Below, piece after piece: positions 7,505 through 17,603 of a stretch of DNA of 31,079 nt. The notes under the pieces are model-generated. The model had not been told where the DNA came from and searched no databases. It worked only from the letters and a program-made list of their open reading frames with translations. Source of the DNA: a virus; IMG/VR virus record IMGVR_UViG_3300010885_027906, positions 1-31,079 of that record. One strand, written 5' to 3'. Every line of letters starts with the position of its first letter. Position 1 is the stretch's first letter. A program made the translations under genes and the position numbers.

Positions 7505-8782
7505 TTATGCTGGTGGACAACTAAAAGAACCAGGTTCTGTTAATGTTGTAGTATATGCTGGAAACTCACAACTTGGATAAAGGAATTGAACAATAGTGCC
7601 ATCTCCAAGACCAGAACCTCTATAGTAATAATTTATGGTAGGTAAATATACATTTGATGCCACTATAACACCTAAATAAACAGGATTACAATTATCATCA
7701 TAAATATTTGCCACATAATATGGACAAGATGGAGTTTGAGTTGGTGTTTTAGTATTAGTAGGTGTTGGTGTTATACCGCAATTAGGATCTACAACAATTG
7801 TCCATTGACTTGGTGCTCCCAAAGTTGGATATACTCTTGAACAGAATGGTCCAACAGTAGTTCCCGATGTTACATCTGGATAATAAATAAAATTACCTGT
7901 ATAACAATCAATATATGATAAACTTCTATTTCCTTCATCATTATTTGTACAAGTAAATCCTGTACAACTAATATCATGAGTTGGTGTTACAGTTGGTGTT
8001 GATGTGTGTGTTGGTGTATTAGTAGGTGTTGTTATAATTGATGTTGATGTTGGTGTCGGTGTATGTGTTGGTGTTGATGTGTGTGTTGCAGTTACACTTG
8101 GAGTTGGGGTTGGACATATTGCAGGATAAGCAAAATAAATAGGTTGATTAGCTGAACCAGACTGTAATCCTGATGATAAAATATAAGCACCACCTATAGT
8201 TGTTCCTGTATAACCAACTCCTCCAGTTCCTACAAATGTATTTACTTGATTATTGACTAAACTTCCTACTGTCTTGAATATAGTATATTGTCTTGATAAT
8301 GATGTAGGTTGAAAATAATAATTCGTTAGGGTATATGCTGTTGCTCCTACCGTTCTTACATACACTAAATAATTGTTTCCATCAGGTGATGTTCCTGTAT
8401 GGAAATATTCTTCAGGGTCATTATCTACCCAACCATAATCAAATGTTCCACCTGTATAACTTGTTGTTCTATAATAAGTTCCATTATAATCGGTAAAATT
8501 ATCCTTAAACTCTCCTTCCCAAGTTAAAGTAATTTCTTGAGGACAAGGTGGAGGAGTAGTTGGGGTAGGAGTTGGTGTATGTGATGGAGTTGGTGTTGGA
8601 TTTATAACACAATACCCAACTATATCTGGATTTTCGCAAGTAATAAGTGGCAATAAAACATTCATACAAATATTATCACCATAATATAATGTAAATGCTC
8701 CAACTTGACCTTCACAAGTTGTTCCAGAAACATAAACGCTTCCTTCATGATTATTTGTATTTTGATATATGATACAACTCAT
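7505..8782 (-). CDS. Modular fibre-like virion protein with Thr/Pro linkers (425 aa)
   Basis: Beads-on-a-string architecture. Residues 1-62 are a small Cys-rich module (MSCIIYQNTNNHEGSVYVSG, three further Cys). A short TPTP linker leads to a beta-rich module at about 79-222 (CPQEITLTWEGEF ... YPAICPTPTPS). A second Thr/Pro linker (about 223-270) leads to a second Cys module (about 271-340, SCTGFTCTNNDEGNRSLSYI, NCGITPTPT). A third linker precedes a terminal module (about 353-425, SCPYYVANIYDDNCNPVY). The two Cys modules look paralogous to each other (TNN-EG, then Y..C.G), and the beta module is paralogous to one inside the 1547-residue tail protein. No enzyme motif is seen. It lies between the large tail protein and the tape measure; receptor binding or tail decoration is inferred. 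Confidence 0.75.
   Translation of the reverse strand: MSCIIYQNTNNHEGSVYVSGTTCEGQVGAFTLYYGDNICMNVLLPLITCENPDIVGYCVINPTPTPSHTPTPTPTTPPPCPQEITLTWEGEFKDNFTDYNGTYYRTTSYTGGTFDYGWVDNDPEEYFHTGTSPDGNNYLVYVRTVGATAYTLTNYYFQPTSLSRQYTIFKTVGSLVNNQVNTFVGTGGVGYTGTTIGGAYILSSGLQSGSANQPIYFAYPAICPTPTPSVTATHTSTPTHTPTPTSTSIITTPTNTPTHTSTPTVTPTHDISCTGFTCTNNDEGNRSLSYIDCYTGNFIYYPDVTSGTTVGPFCSRVYPTLGAPSQWTIVVDPNCGITPTPTNTKTPTQTPSCPYYVANIYDDNCNPVYLGVIVASNVYLPTINYYYRGSGLGDGTIVQFLYPSCEFPAYTTTLTEPGSFSCPPA
7978..8114 (-). repeat. Thr/Pro-coding minisatellite in the 425-aa fibre gene
   Basis: Tandem GTTGGTGT-like units on the plus strand, read on the minus strand as (ACA CCA ACN) coding TPT/SPT/HTP. Shorter stretches of the same kind lie at 7735-7770 and 8560-8600. 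The units are imperfect and in frame. Confidence 0.85.
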
Positions 8783-8816
8783 AATATTAAATATGTTTTT
8801 TTTGTTTTTTAATTTA

Positions 8817-11800
8817 TTACCAACCTGAATAACTATATTTTGTTTTAAGATAATTTACAACATTAGTATTTTCTGTAGCTGTTAATTCTCTATTGTAATG
8901 TAAGAACTCAAATAGATATATTCCTTGACTTACAGTTCCACCATTATATCCCAATGAATATGAATTATATGTTTGTGGTGTATTTGCTGTTGAACCACTT
9001 GTTCCATCAACACCATTTATTGAACTATATAAATTACTTGAATTACCTGATGTAATCCAAAGTTGAGCGGCAGTTGAAACACTTTGTGCACGATTTCCTT
9101 TATAATTTCTTGCAGTAAAATTAGCAGATGATGTTGATACAAACCAAGTATTACTTCCACCTGATAATAAACTAATTGCCCATCCAGCAGAACTATTTGA
9201 GTAAGGTCTAAATACCATGTAAGATGTATGTGCTGATACATTTATTGATGATGTATTACCAGTCATGAAATCAACTGAATTACCAAACTCAACGGCTGTT
9301 CCTGTAAATCCTGTTCCAAGTGTTGCACCAGTTATAATTTGTGGTTGATTAGCTGCTACTGGTTGTGCTGCTGACCCACCTAATAAACCATAGTTAGGCC
9401 AAGATGAAACTGTTGCTCCACTTGCTGCCATAAACCATAATTGAAGATTGGTAATTCCTGATGGAGTAAATATTGGTTGTGTTGGTGTAGGTGTTGATGT
9501 AGGTGTTTTAGTTTGAGTTGGTGTATTAGTATTAGTTGGAGTCATAGATGGACTTGCAGTAATACTTGGTGTAGGAGTATTTGATGCGGTAATACTCGGT
9601 GTAGGTGTTTTAGTTTGAGTTGGTGTATTAGTATTAGTTGGTGTTACAGTATTAGTTGGAGTAACAGTTTGACTAGCAGTAATACTTGGTGTAGGTGTTA
9701 GTGTGGGTGTTGTTGTATTAGTAGGAGTATTAGTTTGACTTGCTGTAATACTTGGTGTAGGTGTATTGGTAGATGTATTGGTAGGTGTTTGTGTTGATGT
9801 TATACTTGGAGTTGGGGTAGATGTCGGACATATTGATGGATATGTAATTATTGAACCCCCTCCGAATTGTTGAAGACCTGGATTAGGATAAGATATTCCA
9901 CTACTTGTTGTATATCCTGAACTTAATGAGTATGATTGAAGTAAAGAACTATTAATCAAGAACCATTGAGGTGTAGAAATAGTTGGTATAAATCCAATAT
10001 TATAAATCCCTTTATTAAATATTTGATATGATACACCTAAATATGGACCTGCAATTTGTGTTGTTCCACTATAATATCCAATAATAGATGATGAATAAGT
10101 CCCATTAGCAGCACCAGAGAATTGAGGATTACTTGATAAATCAAGTTGTGTAGGACATACAGCATTAGGAGTATTTGATGGTGTAGGTGTCTGTGTTTGT
10201 GTTGCAGTATTTGTTGGTGTAGGTGTATTAGTTTGTGTTGCAGTATTAGTTGGTGTTACAGTTTGTGATGCTGTAATACTTGGAGTTGGAGTATTGGTTG
10301 AGGTATTAGTTACTGTAGGTGTATTAGTTTGACTTGCTGTAATTGAAGGTGTAGGTGTTTGTGTTTGAGTTGTTGTATTAGTAGGAGTAGCGGTATTAGT
10401 TGGCGTTGCTGTATTAGTAGGAGTTACAGTTTGTGATGCAGTATTGGTTGGTGTATTAGTATTAGTTGGTGTTTGTGTTTGAGTTGCAGTGTTGGTAGGA
10501 GTTGCAGTATTAGTAGGGGTCATAGTTTGACTTGCAGTTATACTTGGTGTTGGTGTCTGTGTTTGACTTGCTGTAATTGAAGGAGTTGGTGTTGGTGTTA
10601 ATCCAATAGTAACACTTGGAGTTGGAGTTACAGTTTGTGTTGCAGTATTGGTTGGTGTTGATGTTTGCGTTGATGTAGGCGTTGATGTTACATTAGGAGT
10701 TCGTGTTGGTGTTCTTGTTGGTATATTACTTCCTGTTGGTGTTGGTGTTAAAACAGGAATTGGATTAGTATTTTGAATAATAAGATTAAATGCTGTTCTA
10801 CCAGTACAAGCACAATCAGGATATACTCCAACATAATTATCTGTTTGACCTGAAGCAGAATCTGAAATATAATAATGTTGATAATTATGATTTTCATTAT
10901 AAGTTCCAAACTTAACTTGATAACAACCCAAATAAGTTAAATTATCATTGTATAATTTAACATATTTCTCATTATATGCATAAAAATTATAATTGATATC
11001 TGAATTGGAATATAATGTTTCATGACCATTACAATTTACCAAATCATAATACAATATTCTATGTGATTGATAATCTTTTGTTAGTTTAATCAATTCAATA
11101 TCACAGAGACCTGGCTCCAACATATTGAAATTGTTTATTTTATTTATTCTAAAATAATTGCTATCAATTAAAACCTTTTCATCAAATCTTAATTGCTTAA
11201 TATCTTCAGGATATAAATAAATCTTGGCAGCAAATATTTTACTTTCCTCACTTGTTAAATCATCAATATAATCTTTATAATAAACATCATACAAATCTTC
11301 TGCAACCATAAAGATTTCTGGTGGTTGAATTGTTGTTACATCTTCTCCACGAAAATTACAATAATGACTGAATCCCCATATATTAAATGGATATGTATCA
11401 AACCTATTCATCTCTTGGAATCTTCCCATAGGATATGTTGTTGATACCGAGTTCATATAATAAAATTGATAAGGATTTGCTCCACTTATTCCAACAAATC
11501 CATAATTGTCTTGTGGAAGAACAACACCTCTAAAAATCAATCTTGGTAATATCTTAAATGGTAAAAATGTTTGAATTGTTTTACCACCCTCATCTTTGTT
11601 ATTTATCTTTGAGAATGATGGTAGGGTAAGCATTGATTGATATGCACTTGTAATAGTGATATCTAATGGGCTTGAAAATATATGGTTAAACTCTGTTGTA
11701 CTATTCTTATAATCCAATCCAAGTTTTTTCTTATCTGTTCCAAATATTCTATTTGATGCTGTCCTATAATTTTGATTAGCATAATCTTGGTCTAACTGAA

Positions 11801-13460
11801 AATTATAATTGTATGTTCCATTTATAATGCTGGTGGTAGGTTGAATTAAAATAGGTTGACTTCTATCTATTCTTGTTGTCCAATCCAATATCTTTCCCTT
11901 ACCAATATAATCAACAATGGGTTCAATAATAAGTTGTCTTGGATAATCAGGATCTGGCACCAAAACAAGATTAAAATATCTATTGATACTTGTTATAAAA
12001 TCAATTTGCTTATAATCATTTAATGGAAACTCTTTTTGATAATCAATATCAACTCCTTGTTTAATTGCTGGTGGGGCTAAAGTAATACTAAACTTAAAAT
12101 CATATAAACTTGTACTTTCTCCTAAAAAATAAAAAGATATACTACTATTACCTGTTACTTGAAATTGTTTTTCAAATGAAATAGAAATTGGTGTTGATGT
12201 AAATCCAAAATCACTTCTTAATAATACTGTTTGACCACCTGAACCTTCAAAATATAATTTGGCATACGGATTTTGGTCATATCTTATTCTACAAGTACCT
12301 TGAGGGTCAGAACCTATAACATTAAAAGAATTACAATCATTAACAGGTATTGTTCCTTGTATAAAACTTCCTGATTGATTATAATAACTGTAAGTACAAT
12401 CAGTACTATTACAACCATCATTCTGAAACTCAATATTTGTAAACTGATTTGCTGCTAATGTATATTCAAACTTAAATGTATATAGACCTGCATTTAATAA
12501 TGGAATAATAAATGCCTGTGGAGTGTGACTCCAATTAAAATTATTACAAATAATACCTTCATCAGGTTTTGTATAATATGGAGTTACTGGATCTAAATAA
12601 CTAAATCCTTGATTAAAATATGTATAACAAGGTTGACTGGCATTCCTTTCATAAATTGTTTCATCAGTAAACTTGAGAGGCATATAAAATCTCTCAAAAT
12701 AATTCGTATCAAAAAACTTACTATTGATTGTATAACCTGCTTGATTAACAATCCTTGTATATAATTCTTTTATTTGTAATGTTGGTTTATAATAATAATC
12801 ATGAACTGGTGTTTGTTGATTATCAAAAAATCCATATATTGGAGTATATGTATCTGCAGTAAATGGTGAAAATTGAACTAATGGACTTACTTCAACATTT
12901 ACAGTATTACCTGATTTATAATCATATCCAATATTATAAAGACCCCACATAGTTTTTCCATTCTGATATGAATAATCTGTTGTGCCAGTTAATGGAAATA
13001 AATTAAAATCTACATTACTTTGCAATATTACATTAGGACTAAATGGGTGATTAAGGTCAGCTAAATCAGTATCAATTAAAAACTTATCCCCAATGTTTGC
13101 AGCTAAATCTCCAACTTGATTATAAAAAGTTATTTGATAAATGATTTCATCTTTAATAATTGATACACTATCCAATCTAATATTACCTTGCAATATTTCA
13201 TAACCATCCCAAGTTAAGATTGTTTCAAACTTATTGTTGGGGTTATAATTTACAGGAACAGAACTTACATTATAGTAATAATTGAATATCTGATTATTAT
13301 TTTTAGTACCAGGTAATCTAAATGATTGACTGAATGCACTATTCTTTGTTGTAACATCAGACAATTCAGCAAATGATAAACTCATCATTACTGGTTCATC
13401 TTCGTAGATGTCCAAAAACTTATGTTCTCCTTCTATTGTAGTCCTAATTCTTAAACTCAT
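8817..13460 (-). CDS. Giant tail protein: hub-like N terminus, Thr/Pro linkers, lectin-like C terminus (1547 aa)
   Basis: Residues 1-900 are a structural tail protein. The start, with FLDIYEDEPVMMSLSFAEL, KNSAFSQSFRLPGTKNNNQI and TWDGYEILQGNIRLDSVSI, matches a baseplate/tail-tip type common in Bacteroidetes phages. After about residue 905 comes a long Thr/Pro/Asn/Ser linker (DNA 10750-10167). Then follows a beta module (about 1095-1205: CPTQLDLSSNPQF, then SIITYPSICPT) like that in the 425-residue protein, and a second linker (9826-9476). The final 210 residues are a LamG/concanavalin-like domain (GITNLQLWFMAASGATVSSW, TSYMVFRPYSN, GIYLFEFLHYNRELTATEN). Such domains bind glycans, so this is the best receptor-binding candidate. 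It lies 3 bp from the 555-residue tail gene. The hub role is inferred from position. Confidence 0.82.
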   Translation of the reverse strand: MSLRIRTTIEGEHKFLDIYEDEPVMMSLSFAELSDVTTKNSAFSQSFRLPGTKNNNQIFNYYYNVSSVPVNYNPNNKFETILTWDGYEILQGNIRLDSVSIIKDEIIYQITFYNQVGDLAANIGDKFLIDTDLADLNHPFSPNVILQSNVDFNLFPLTGTTDYSYQNGKTMWGLYNIGYDYKSGNTVNVEVSPLVQFSPFTADTYTPIYGFFDNQQTPVHDYYYKPTLQIKELYTRIVNQAGYTINSKFFDTNYFERFYMPLKFTDETIYERNASQPCYTYFNQGFSYLDPVTPYYTKPDEGIICNNFNWSHTPQAFIIPLLNAGLYTFKFEYTLAANQFTNIEFQNDGCNSTDCTYSYYNQSGSFIQGTIPVNDCNSFNVIGSDPQGTCRIRYDQNPYAKLYFEGSGGQTVLLRSDFGFTSTPISISFEKQFQVTGNSSISFYFLGESTSLYDFKFSITLAPPAIKQGVDIDYQKEFPLNDYKQIDFITSINRYFNLVLVPDPDYPRQLIIEPIVDYIGKGKILDWTTRIDRSQPILIQPTTSIINGTYNYNFQLDQDYANQNYRTASNRIFGTDKKKLGLDYKNSTTEFNHIFSSPLDITITSAYQSMLTLPSFSKINNKDEGGKTIQTFLPFKILPRLIFRGVVLPQDNYGFVGISGANPYQFYYMNSVSTTYPMGRFQEMNRFDTYPFNIWGFSHYCNFRGEDVTTIQPPEIFMVAEDLYDVYYKDYIDDLTSEESKIFAAKIYLYPEDIKQLRFDEKVLIDSNYFRINKINNFNMLEPGLCDIELIKLTKDYQSHRILYYDLVNCNGHETLYSNSDINYNFYAYNEKYVKLYNDNLTYLGCYQVKFGTYNENHNYQHYYISDSASGQTDNYVGVYPDCACTGRTAFNLIIQNTNPIPVLTPTPTGSNIPTRTPTRTPNVTSTPTSTQTSTPTNTATQTVTPTPSVTIGLTPTPTPSITASQTQTPTPSITASQTMTPTNTATPTNTATQTQTPTNTNTPTNTASQTVTPTNTATPTNTATPTNTTTQTQTPTPSITASQTNTPTVTNTSTNTPTPSITASQTVTPTNTATQTNTPTPTNTATQTQTPTPSNTPNAVCPTQLDLSSNPQFSGAANGTYSSSIIGYYSGTTQIAGPYLGVSYQIFNKGIYNIGFIPTISTPQWFLINSSLLQSYSLSSGYTTSSGISYPNPGLQQFGGGSIITYPSICPTSTPTPSITSTQTPTNTSTNTPTPSITASQTNTPTNTTTPTLTPTPSITASQTVTPTNTVTPTNTNTPTQTKTPTPSITASNTPTPSITASPSMTPTNTNTPTQTKTPTSTPTPTQPIFTPSGITNLQLWFMAASGATVSSWPNYGLLGGSAAQPVAANQPQIITGATLGTGFTGTAVEFGNSVDFMTGNTSSINVSAHTSYMVFRPYSNSSAGWAISLLSGGSNTWFVSTSSANFTARNYKGNRAQSVSTAAQLWITSGNSSNLYSSINGVDGTSGSTANTPQTYNSYSLGYNGGTVSQGIYLFEFLHYNRELTATENTNVVNYLKTKYSYSGW
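9476..9826 (-). repeat. Thr/Pro-coding minisatellite, downstream tract of the giant tail gene
   Basis: About 350 bp of imperfect GT-rich units coding [11 protein letters not shown]- and TPTNT-type repeats. The cluster unit [17 protein letters not shown] is also present in the second tract of this gene and in the 633-residue gene, so homologous exchange is possible. Confidence 0.88.
10167..10750 (-). repeat. Thr/Pro-coding minisatellite, upstream tract of the giant tail gene
   Basis: About 580 bp of the same unit family as 9476-9826, separated from it by one globular beta module (coded 9827-10166). It is the longest Thr/Pro tract in the window. Confidence 0.88.
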
Positions 13461-13463
13461 ATG

Positions 13464-15131
13464 TTAGTATGCTAAATCGTATTTTCTATATGGTGTTTGT
13501 TTAACCTCTAAAGTATATTGATAAATCCTTTGATATTTTTGTTGGAATACTTTTACATCCTTATCCATAATAGTACAAGGAATTAAATAAGGGTATATTT
13601 CTGTTTCATTTTGTTCAGGTCTATAATCATTCATTATCATAAATAAATATGGTGATAAAAGCATTTCTTCAACTACCTCTCTATCATTTTGATAAACAAA
13701 TCCACTATCAAATACAAAGTTCTCTTCGGCTTGACCATAATAAACTGTTTCACTACTATCATAAGATTGTCTATTCCATACTTTGCTATTTAATGTCTTA
13801 TAACTTGAATATGTTTTTCTCTTTGGTAGATATGTTTTATTTGATTTTTTTGTGAATGTATATGTATCCCAAACTCCTTGTCTTGTTAAAAACAAAAATG
13901 AATATGGGTCATTAAAACATTCTTGGTCAACCATTTTATATTGTACTATCTCACTAACTCTATCTGCTCCTGATGGGTCGCAAGTTCCGCTACTTAAATA
14001 AACTGCGACATCACTCATCTCTGTAACATTGGGGTTCTTCTTGAATATGGCATAAGCAATTCTTTGTCCCAAGAAAGAAAAATAACCATTTGGATTTGGT
14101 GTGGAACTAATTGGAACTGTTTGTGATGTATCATAATTCATTTGTCCATTAGTTAATGTCTTCTGTAAAAATGTTACACCAGATACTACACTTGAATTAT
14201 TAAACATAGGATTTTCCCCATACATAAATCCCAATACAATCGGACAATTATAATAATGTGTTCTCCATCTTGTTTGTATTACATCACCACCAAATGCGGT
14301 CATTGGCAATGTTTCATCACCAAATGTTCCCATAAACAATCCATCTTTGTTATATGGATAAACACCAGTGTTCATTGCATATGAATAGATTTTATTATTA
14401 TGAAAGTTAAATGATGGGTCAGTTTGATAATAAGAATTGAATATAATGTTTGTTGATAATCCAACTACCTTATTATCCTGAACTCCTGGCCATATCATAA
14501 TTCCATAAGGTTGATTAACTGCTGATGCGGGGTTAATTGGTTCTCCATCCCAACCATCATAAACATTATAATTTGCTGTATCAATAACTAATACTGTGCT
14601 TTTACCAGAGGTGTATTGAACCCCAAAAATTAAACGATATTCATTTACTTGGGTAATGTTCTCATAACCATCATAACCTCCGTTAAACCCATTAGAAAAC
14701 CCTACAGATGATGGTCTTGCACTAATGATTGTTGCTTGGTTTGTTAATGCTGAAAAACTAAATCCACTTACATTCATATCACTTACCAAATATGGGTTAT
14801 TTTCTGCTTGAGTTGTAAGAGGATTATAAACCATACTCAAGTTTCTTGCATTTGCTTTACAGAAGTTTCTAACAATTGTTTCAACACTAAAAATACAATT
14901 ACCATATTGGTTTACAGGAATAAGCAATCTTGCCATCTTACCACTATCTTGATTTGTTCCTGTTGTATTATTTGGACCTAAATCATTACCATAAGGATTT
15001 TTATAAACATCAACTACTAATCTAATATCTGTATATGCTGAATAATCATTTAACGCAACATTCCAAGTATGGTCGCTATGTGATTCTGTTGCGTCTAATG
15101 GTTTTTGTAATATTGTTAAATCTAAACTCAT
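13464..15131 (-). CDS. Tail/baseplate structural protein (555 aa)
   Basis: Starts MSLDLTILQKPLDATESHSD. It is beta-rich and aromatic, with RLLIPVNQYGNCIFSVETIV, RLIFGVQYTSGKSTVLVID, CPIVLGFMYGENPMF, QYKMVDQECFNDPYSFLFLT and a C-terminal half rich in Tyr (KTYLPKRKTYSSYKTLNSKV; REVVEEMLLSPYLFMIMNDY). I recognise this layout from conserved tail genes of Bacteroidetes phages that precede the giant hub/fibre protein, but no catalytic motif or defined role is visible. Its start overlaps the upstream stop as ATGA (15131-15128), and its stop lies 3 bp before the next gene, so the trio is probably co-translated. A distal-tail or baseplate wedge role is inferred from order. Confidence 0.7.
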   Translation of the reverse strand: MSLDLTILQKPLDATESHSDHTWNVALNDYSAYTDIRLVVDVYKNPYGNDLGPNNTTGTNQDSGKMARLLIPVNQYGNCIFSVETIVRNFCKANARNLSMVYNPLTTQAENNPYLVSDMNVSGFSFSALTNQATIISARPSSVGFSNGFNGGYDGYENITQVNEYRLIFGVQYTSGKSTVLVIDTANYNVYDGWDGEPINPASAVNQPYGIMIWPGVQDNKVVGLSTNIIFNSYYQTDPSFNFHNNKIYSYAMNTGVYPYNKDGLFMGTFGDETLPMTAFGGDVIQTRWRTHYYNCPIVLGFMYGENPMFNNSSVVSGVTFLQKTLTNGQMNYDTSQTVPISSTPNPNGYFSFLGQRIAYAIFKKNPNVTEMSDVAVYLSSGTCDPSGADRVSEIVQYKMVDQECFNDPYSFLFLTRQGVWDTYTFTKKSNKTYLPKRKTYSSYKTLNSKVWNRQSYDSSETVYYGQAEENFVFDSGFVYQNDREVVEEMLLSPYLFMIMNDYRPEQNETEIYPYLIPCTIMDKDVKVFQQKYQRIYQYTLEVKQTPYRKYDLAY

Positions 15132-15700
15132 TTTATTTCTAGTGTTTCTACGATTATTTTTTCTACCAAAAGATTTATATCCTCTTGTATTGCATTATAA
15201 AAATTATTTAATTCTTCTAATAGTTCGGGTGGTATTTTATTTTTTGGAGTATTCGGATCTAACCAATCCTCTACTCCATCCAAAGTTTTATCATATAATT
15301 TAGTAGGTCTTATACCATACTTAAATATATTTGTTTGTATAGCCCAAGCAAGTTTCTTAATGTTGGGTCTTCCTTTTTTTCCTGTTGGTGGTGGTTTGAG
15401 CCCTCTTATATTTATCCATCGTATTAAAACTTTTAATGGAACTCTTTTGGCACCAATTCTTCTTCCCTGATTAACATATTGAAAATGGTCTGAATATGTT
15501 AATTCAATCGTTGGTTCTCCCTCAAACTCAATTACTTTATAACTAATACTATCATATAATTCTCCTGAAGCAATTTTATTTCCAATTCCATCTTGTGGGT
15601 GTCCATAAGGGAATTGTTTTTTCCTAATGTTAGCACGCAATATTCTTACATAGGCTTTACCTATTTTGTTTAATGCGGCTTCAGTTAATGGGTATTTCAT
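15128..15700 (-). CDS. HK97-gp10-like tail completion/neck protein (190 aa)
   Basis: Basic N terminus (KIGKAYVRILRANIRKKQFP), then NKIASGELYDSISYKVIEFE with a GEPTIELTYSDHFQYVNQGR segment and LIRWINIRGLKPPPTGKKGR. The 'L..S..Y......l...Y..yv..Gr' pattern is that of gp10-like tail-completion proteins, which bridge head and tail. The helical C terminus (ELLEELNNFYNAIQEDINLL) is probably oligomeric. The ATG at 15700 is 1 bp after the stop of the 633-residue gene, and its TGA overlaps the next ATG. Siphophages usually encode such proteins near connector genes; here it is among tail genes, far from the portal. Confidence 0.68.
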   Translation of the reverse strand: MKYPLTEAALNKIGKAYVRILRANIRKKQFPYGHPQDGIGNKIASGELYDSISYKVIEFEGEPTIELTYSDHFQYVNQGRRIGAKRVPLKVLIRWINIRGLKPPPTGKKGRPNIKKLAWAIQTNIFKYGIRPTKLYDKTLDGVEDWLDPNTPKNKIPPELLEELNNFYNAIQEDINLLVEKIIVETLEIK

Positions 15701-15701
15701 C

Positions 15702-17603
15702 TTAAGTATTTGAAGGAGTTGGGGTTACAGAAATAAATGAATTGAATGCTGCATTACATCTATCAAGTGGCATCATCACTTTAATCTTTAATAAACCAGT
15801 CCACCCTCCACATAAATCACTATAACTTTCAAGGAATGGGGTACATTCAATAACATCATCAATATAATATTTCTCGTTAAAGTTCCCCAAACTATTTGTT
15901 ACTGATAATCTAAATTGAGATATGATATCATCCAATATTTGATTTGTATCACTTAATACATCAACCTGATTTGCTAAATCCCTATTCACAATATCCATTA
16001 CAATACAATTAAACTCATAGGTTGCAAAACTTGAACCATTTTCAATTATCTCTTGTATTGCATTTGATGGAACAACATATAGTAATGGGAAGAATGGGCT
16101 CTCAAATGTTGGGTTGCTTTCTTTCAATCTACTTTCAGTCCAATAAGATAAATCTTCTAATGAACCAAACCCAAATGAATTAAGTTGTTTGTGATGGTCA
16201 GCCAATAATCTAAAGTCATCATGGAATGTCTTAAAGTTTATTGTCTCATGATTGATTGGTGTTCCTGTAAAGATGTTATAAGCTGCTGCACATCTATCAA
16301 GTGGGGTCATTGTTTTTATTTTTAATTCAGCATTCCAACCATTTGTAAGGTCAGAATATTTTTCAAGGAATGGTGTATATTGAATGCTGGTATCTAAATA
16401 ATATTTTGAGTTATAATTTCCCTGTTCTCTATTTATGGACAATCTAAATTGACTTACCACATCTTGAAGCATTTGCAATGTATCACTTAATGTATCAACC
16501 TGATTGGCTAAATCTCTATCTACAATATCCATCATAATACAATTAAAGTTCCATTCTTTGTATCTTAAATCATTAACCACCTTATCTGGTACAACATACA
16601 TTAAAGGAAATATTGGACTCTCAAATGTGGTGTTGGGGTCTTTATCTCTTAATTGCGTCCAATAACTTAATTGGTCAGTATCACCTAATCCATAAGAATT
16701 GATTTGCTTATGATAAAAAGACATTTTTTGTAGGTCATCAGCAATTGTTTTGAAGTTAATACTTTGTTCACCTAATGGAGTTTGTGTTGGTGTGGGTGTT
16801 GGTGTGGGTGTTCCTGTTTGAGTGGGTGTTATATTGATTGTAGATGTATTGGTTGGTGTTAAAGTTGGCGTTGATGTATTGGTAGGTGTAGATGTATTAG
16901 TAGGCGTATTAGTTGTTGTAGGTGTGTTAGTTGGTGTTGGTGTATTGGTTGGTGTTTGTGTTTGACTTGCAGTTATACTTGGTGTAGGTGTTGTAGTATT
17001 AGTAGGCGTATTAGTTGGAGTAGATGTTTGAGTTGCTGTATTAGTCGGTGTAGATGTATTAGTTGCGGTGTTTGTAATTGTTTGTGTTGGGGTATTGGTT
17101 GGTGTTTTAGTTGGTGTAGGCGTTTTTGTATTAGTTGGGGTAGAAGTATTGGTAGGAGTAGATGTATTAGTTTGTGTTGGTGTGTTAGTTGGTGTTGGTG
17201 TGTTAGTTTGACTTGCGGTAATTGAAGGTGTTGGTGTAGGTGTTAATCCAACAGTCGCAGTTGGTGTTGGGGTTGCAGTATTTGTTGGAGTTACAGTTGG
17301 TTGAATACTACAACCCATATATCCTGCTGGTTGAGGAAATCCATTAAAAATATACCAAGTAGCATAATTGCCTGATGATATTTCATTTGACCAATAACCA
17401 TAAGGAACACGAGTTGTTAAAGCAGCATCAAGATATAATACATCAAATGTTGTTAAACATGGCCAACAAGTTAAACCAGCATTAGTACAACTTACACATT
17501 GAAATGGTGATGTTATATTTGCATAAATTAAAAATGATGGTCCTTGTGAGCACGCATCATTACTTGTTAATCCACTTGATACTAAAAATGATACTAAAGC
17601 CAT
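15702..17603 (-). CDS. Duplicated neck/tail structural protein with a displayed N-terminal module on a Thr/Pro stalk (633 aa)
   Basis: Three parts. Residues 1-105 are a Cys/Trp-containing module ([39 protein letters not shown]). Residues 105-275 are Thr/Pro/Asn linker (DNA 17301-16780). Residues about 278-455 and 454-625 are tandem copies of one structural domain: both have [68 protein letters not shown] and LKIK.M.PLDRC.AA. The domain resembles a neck or tail-terminator-like protein usually found as a single copy. A receptor-binding-like module has apparently been fused to it through the stalk. The ATG overlaps the stop of the -1 frame of the upstream gene as TAATG. Confidence 0.75.
   Translation of the reverse strand: MALVSFLVSSGLTSNDACSQGPSFLIYANITSPFQCVSCTNAGLTCWPCLTTFDVLYLDAALTTRVPYGYWSNEISSGNYATWYIFNGFPQPAGYMGCSIQPTVTPTNTATPTPTATVGLTPTPTPSITASQTNTPTPTNTPTQTNTSTPTNTSTPTNTKTPTPTKTPTNTPTQTITNTATNTSTPTNTATQTSTPTNTPTNTTTPTPSITASQTQTPTNTPTPTNTPTTTNTPTNTSTPTNTSTPTLTPTNTSTINITPTQTGTPTPTPTPTQTPLGEQSINFKTIADDLQKMSFYHKQINSYGLGDTDQLSYWTQLRDKDPNTTFESPIFPLMYVVPDKVVNDLRYKEWNFNCIMMDIVDRDLANQVDTLSDTLQMLQDVVSQFRLSINREQGNYNSKYYLDTSIQYTPFLEKYSDLTNGWNAELKIKTMTPLDRCAAAYNIFTGTPINHETINFKTFHDDFRLLADHHKQLNSFGFGSLEDLSYWTESRLKESNPTFESPFFPLLYVVPSNAIQEIIENGSSFATYEFNCIVMDIVNRDLANQVDVLSDTNQILDDIISQFRLSVTNSLGNFNEKYYIDDVIECTPFLESYSDLCGGWTGLLKIKVMMPLDRCNAAFNSFISVTPTPSNT
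16780..17301 (-). repeat. Thr/Pro-coding minisatellite in the 633-aa gene
   Basis: About 520 bp of GT-rich units coding [13 protein letters not shown]-type repeats, with one [11 protein letters not shown] cluster at each end. It separates the Cys/Trp module from the duplicated structural domains. Confidence 0.88.

Noticed and set aside
9476-10750. Regularly spaced repeats suggesting a CRISPR array
   Set aside because: Units are imperfect, in frame, of short variable period, without unique spacers, and code Thr/Pro linkers. No cas genes.
7505-13460. Diversity-generating retroelement acting on the fibre genes
   Set aside because: No reverse transcriptase, template repeat or adenine-biased variable region was found.
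16956-17225. Plus-strand Cys/Trp/Arg-rich ORF
   Set aside because: Antisense shadow of the Thr/Pro tract in the 633-residue gene; the composition is an artefact of the repeat.
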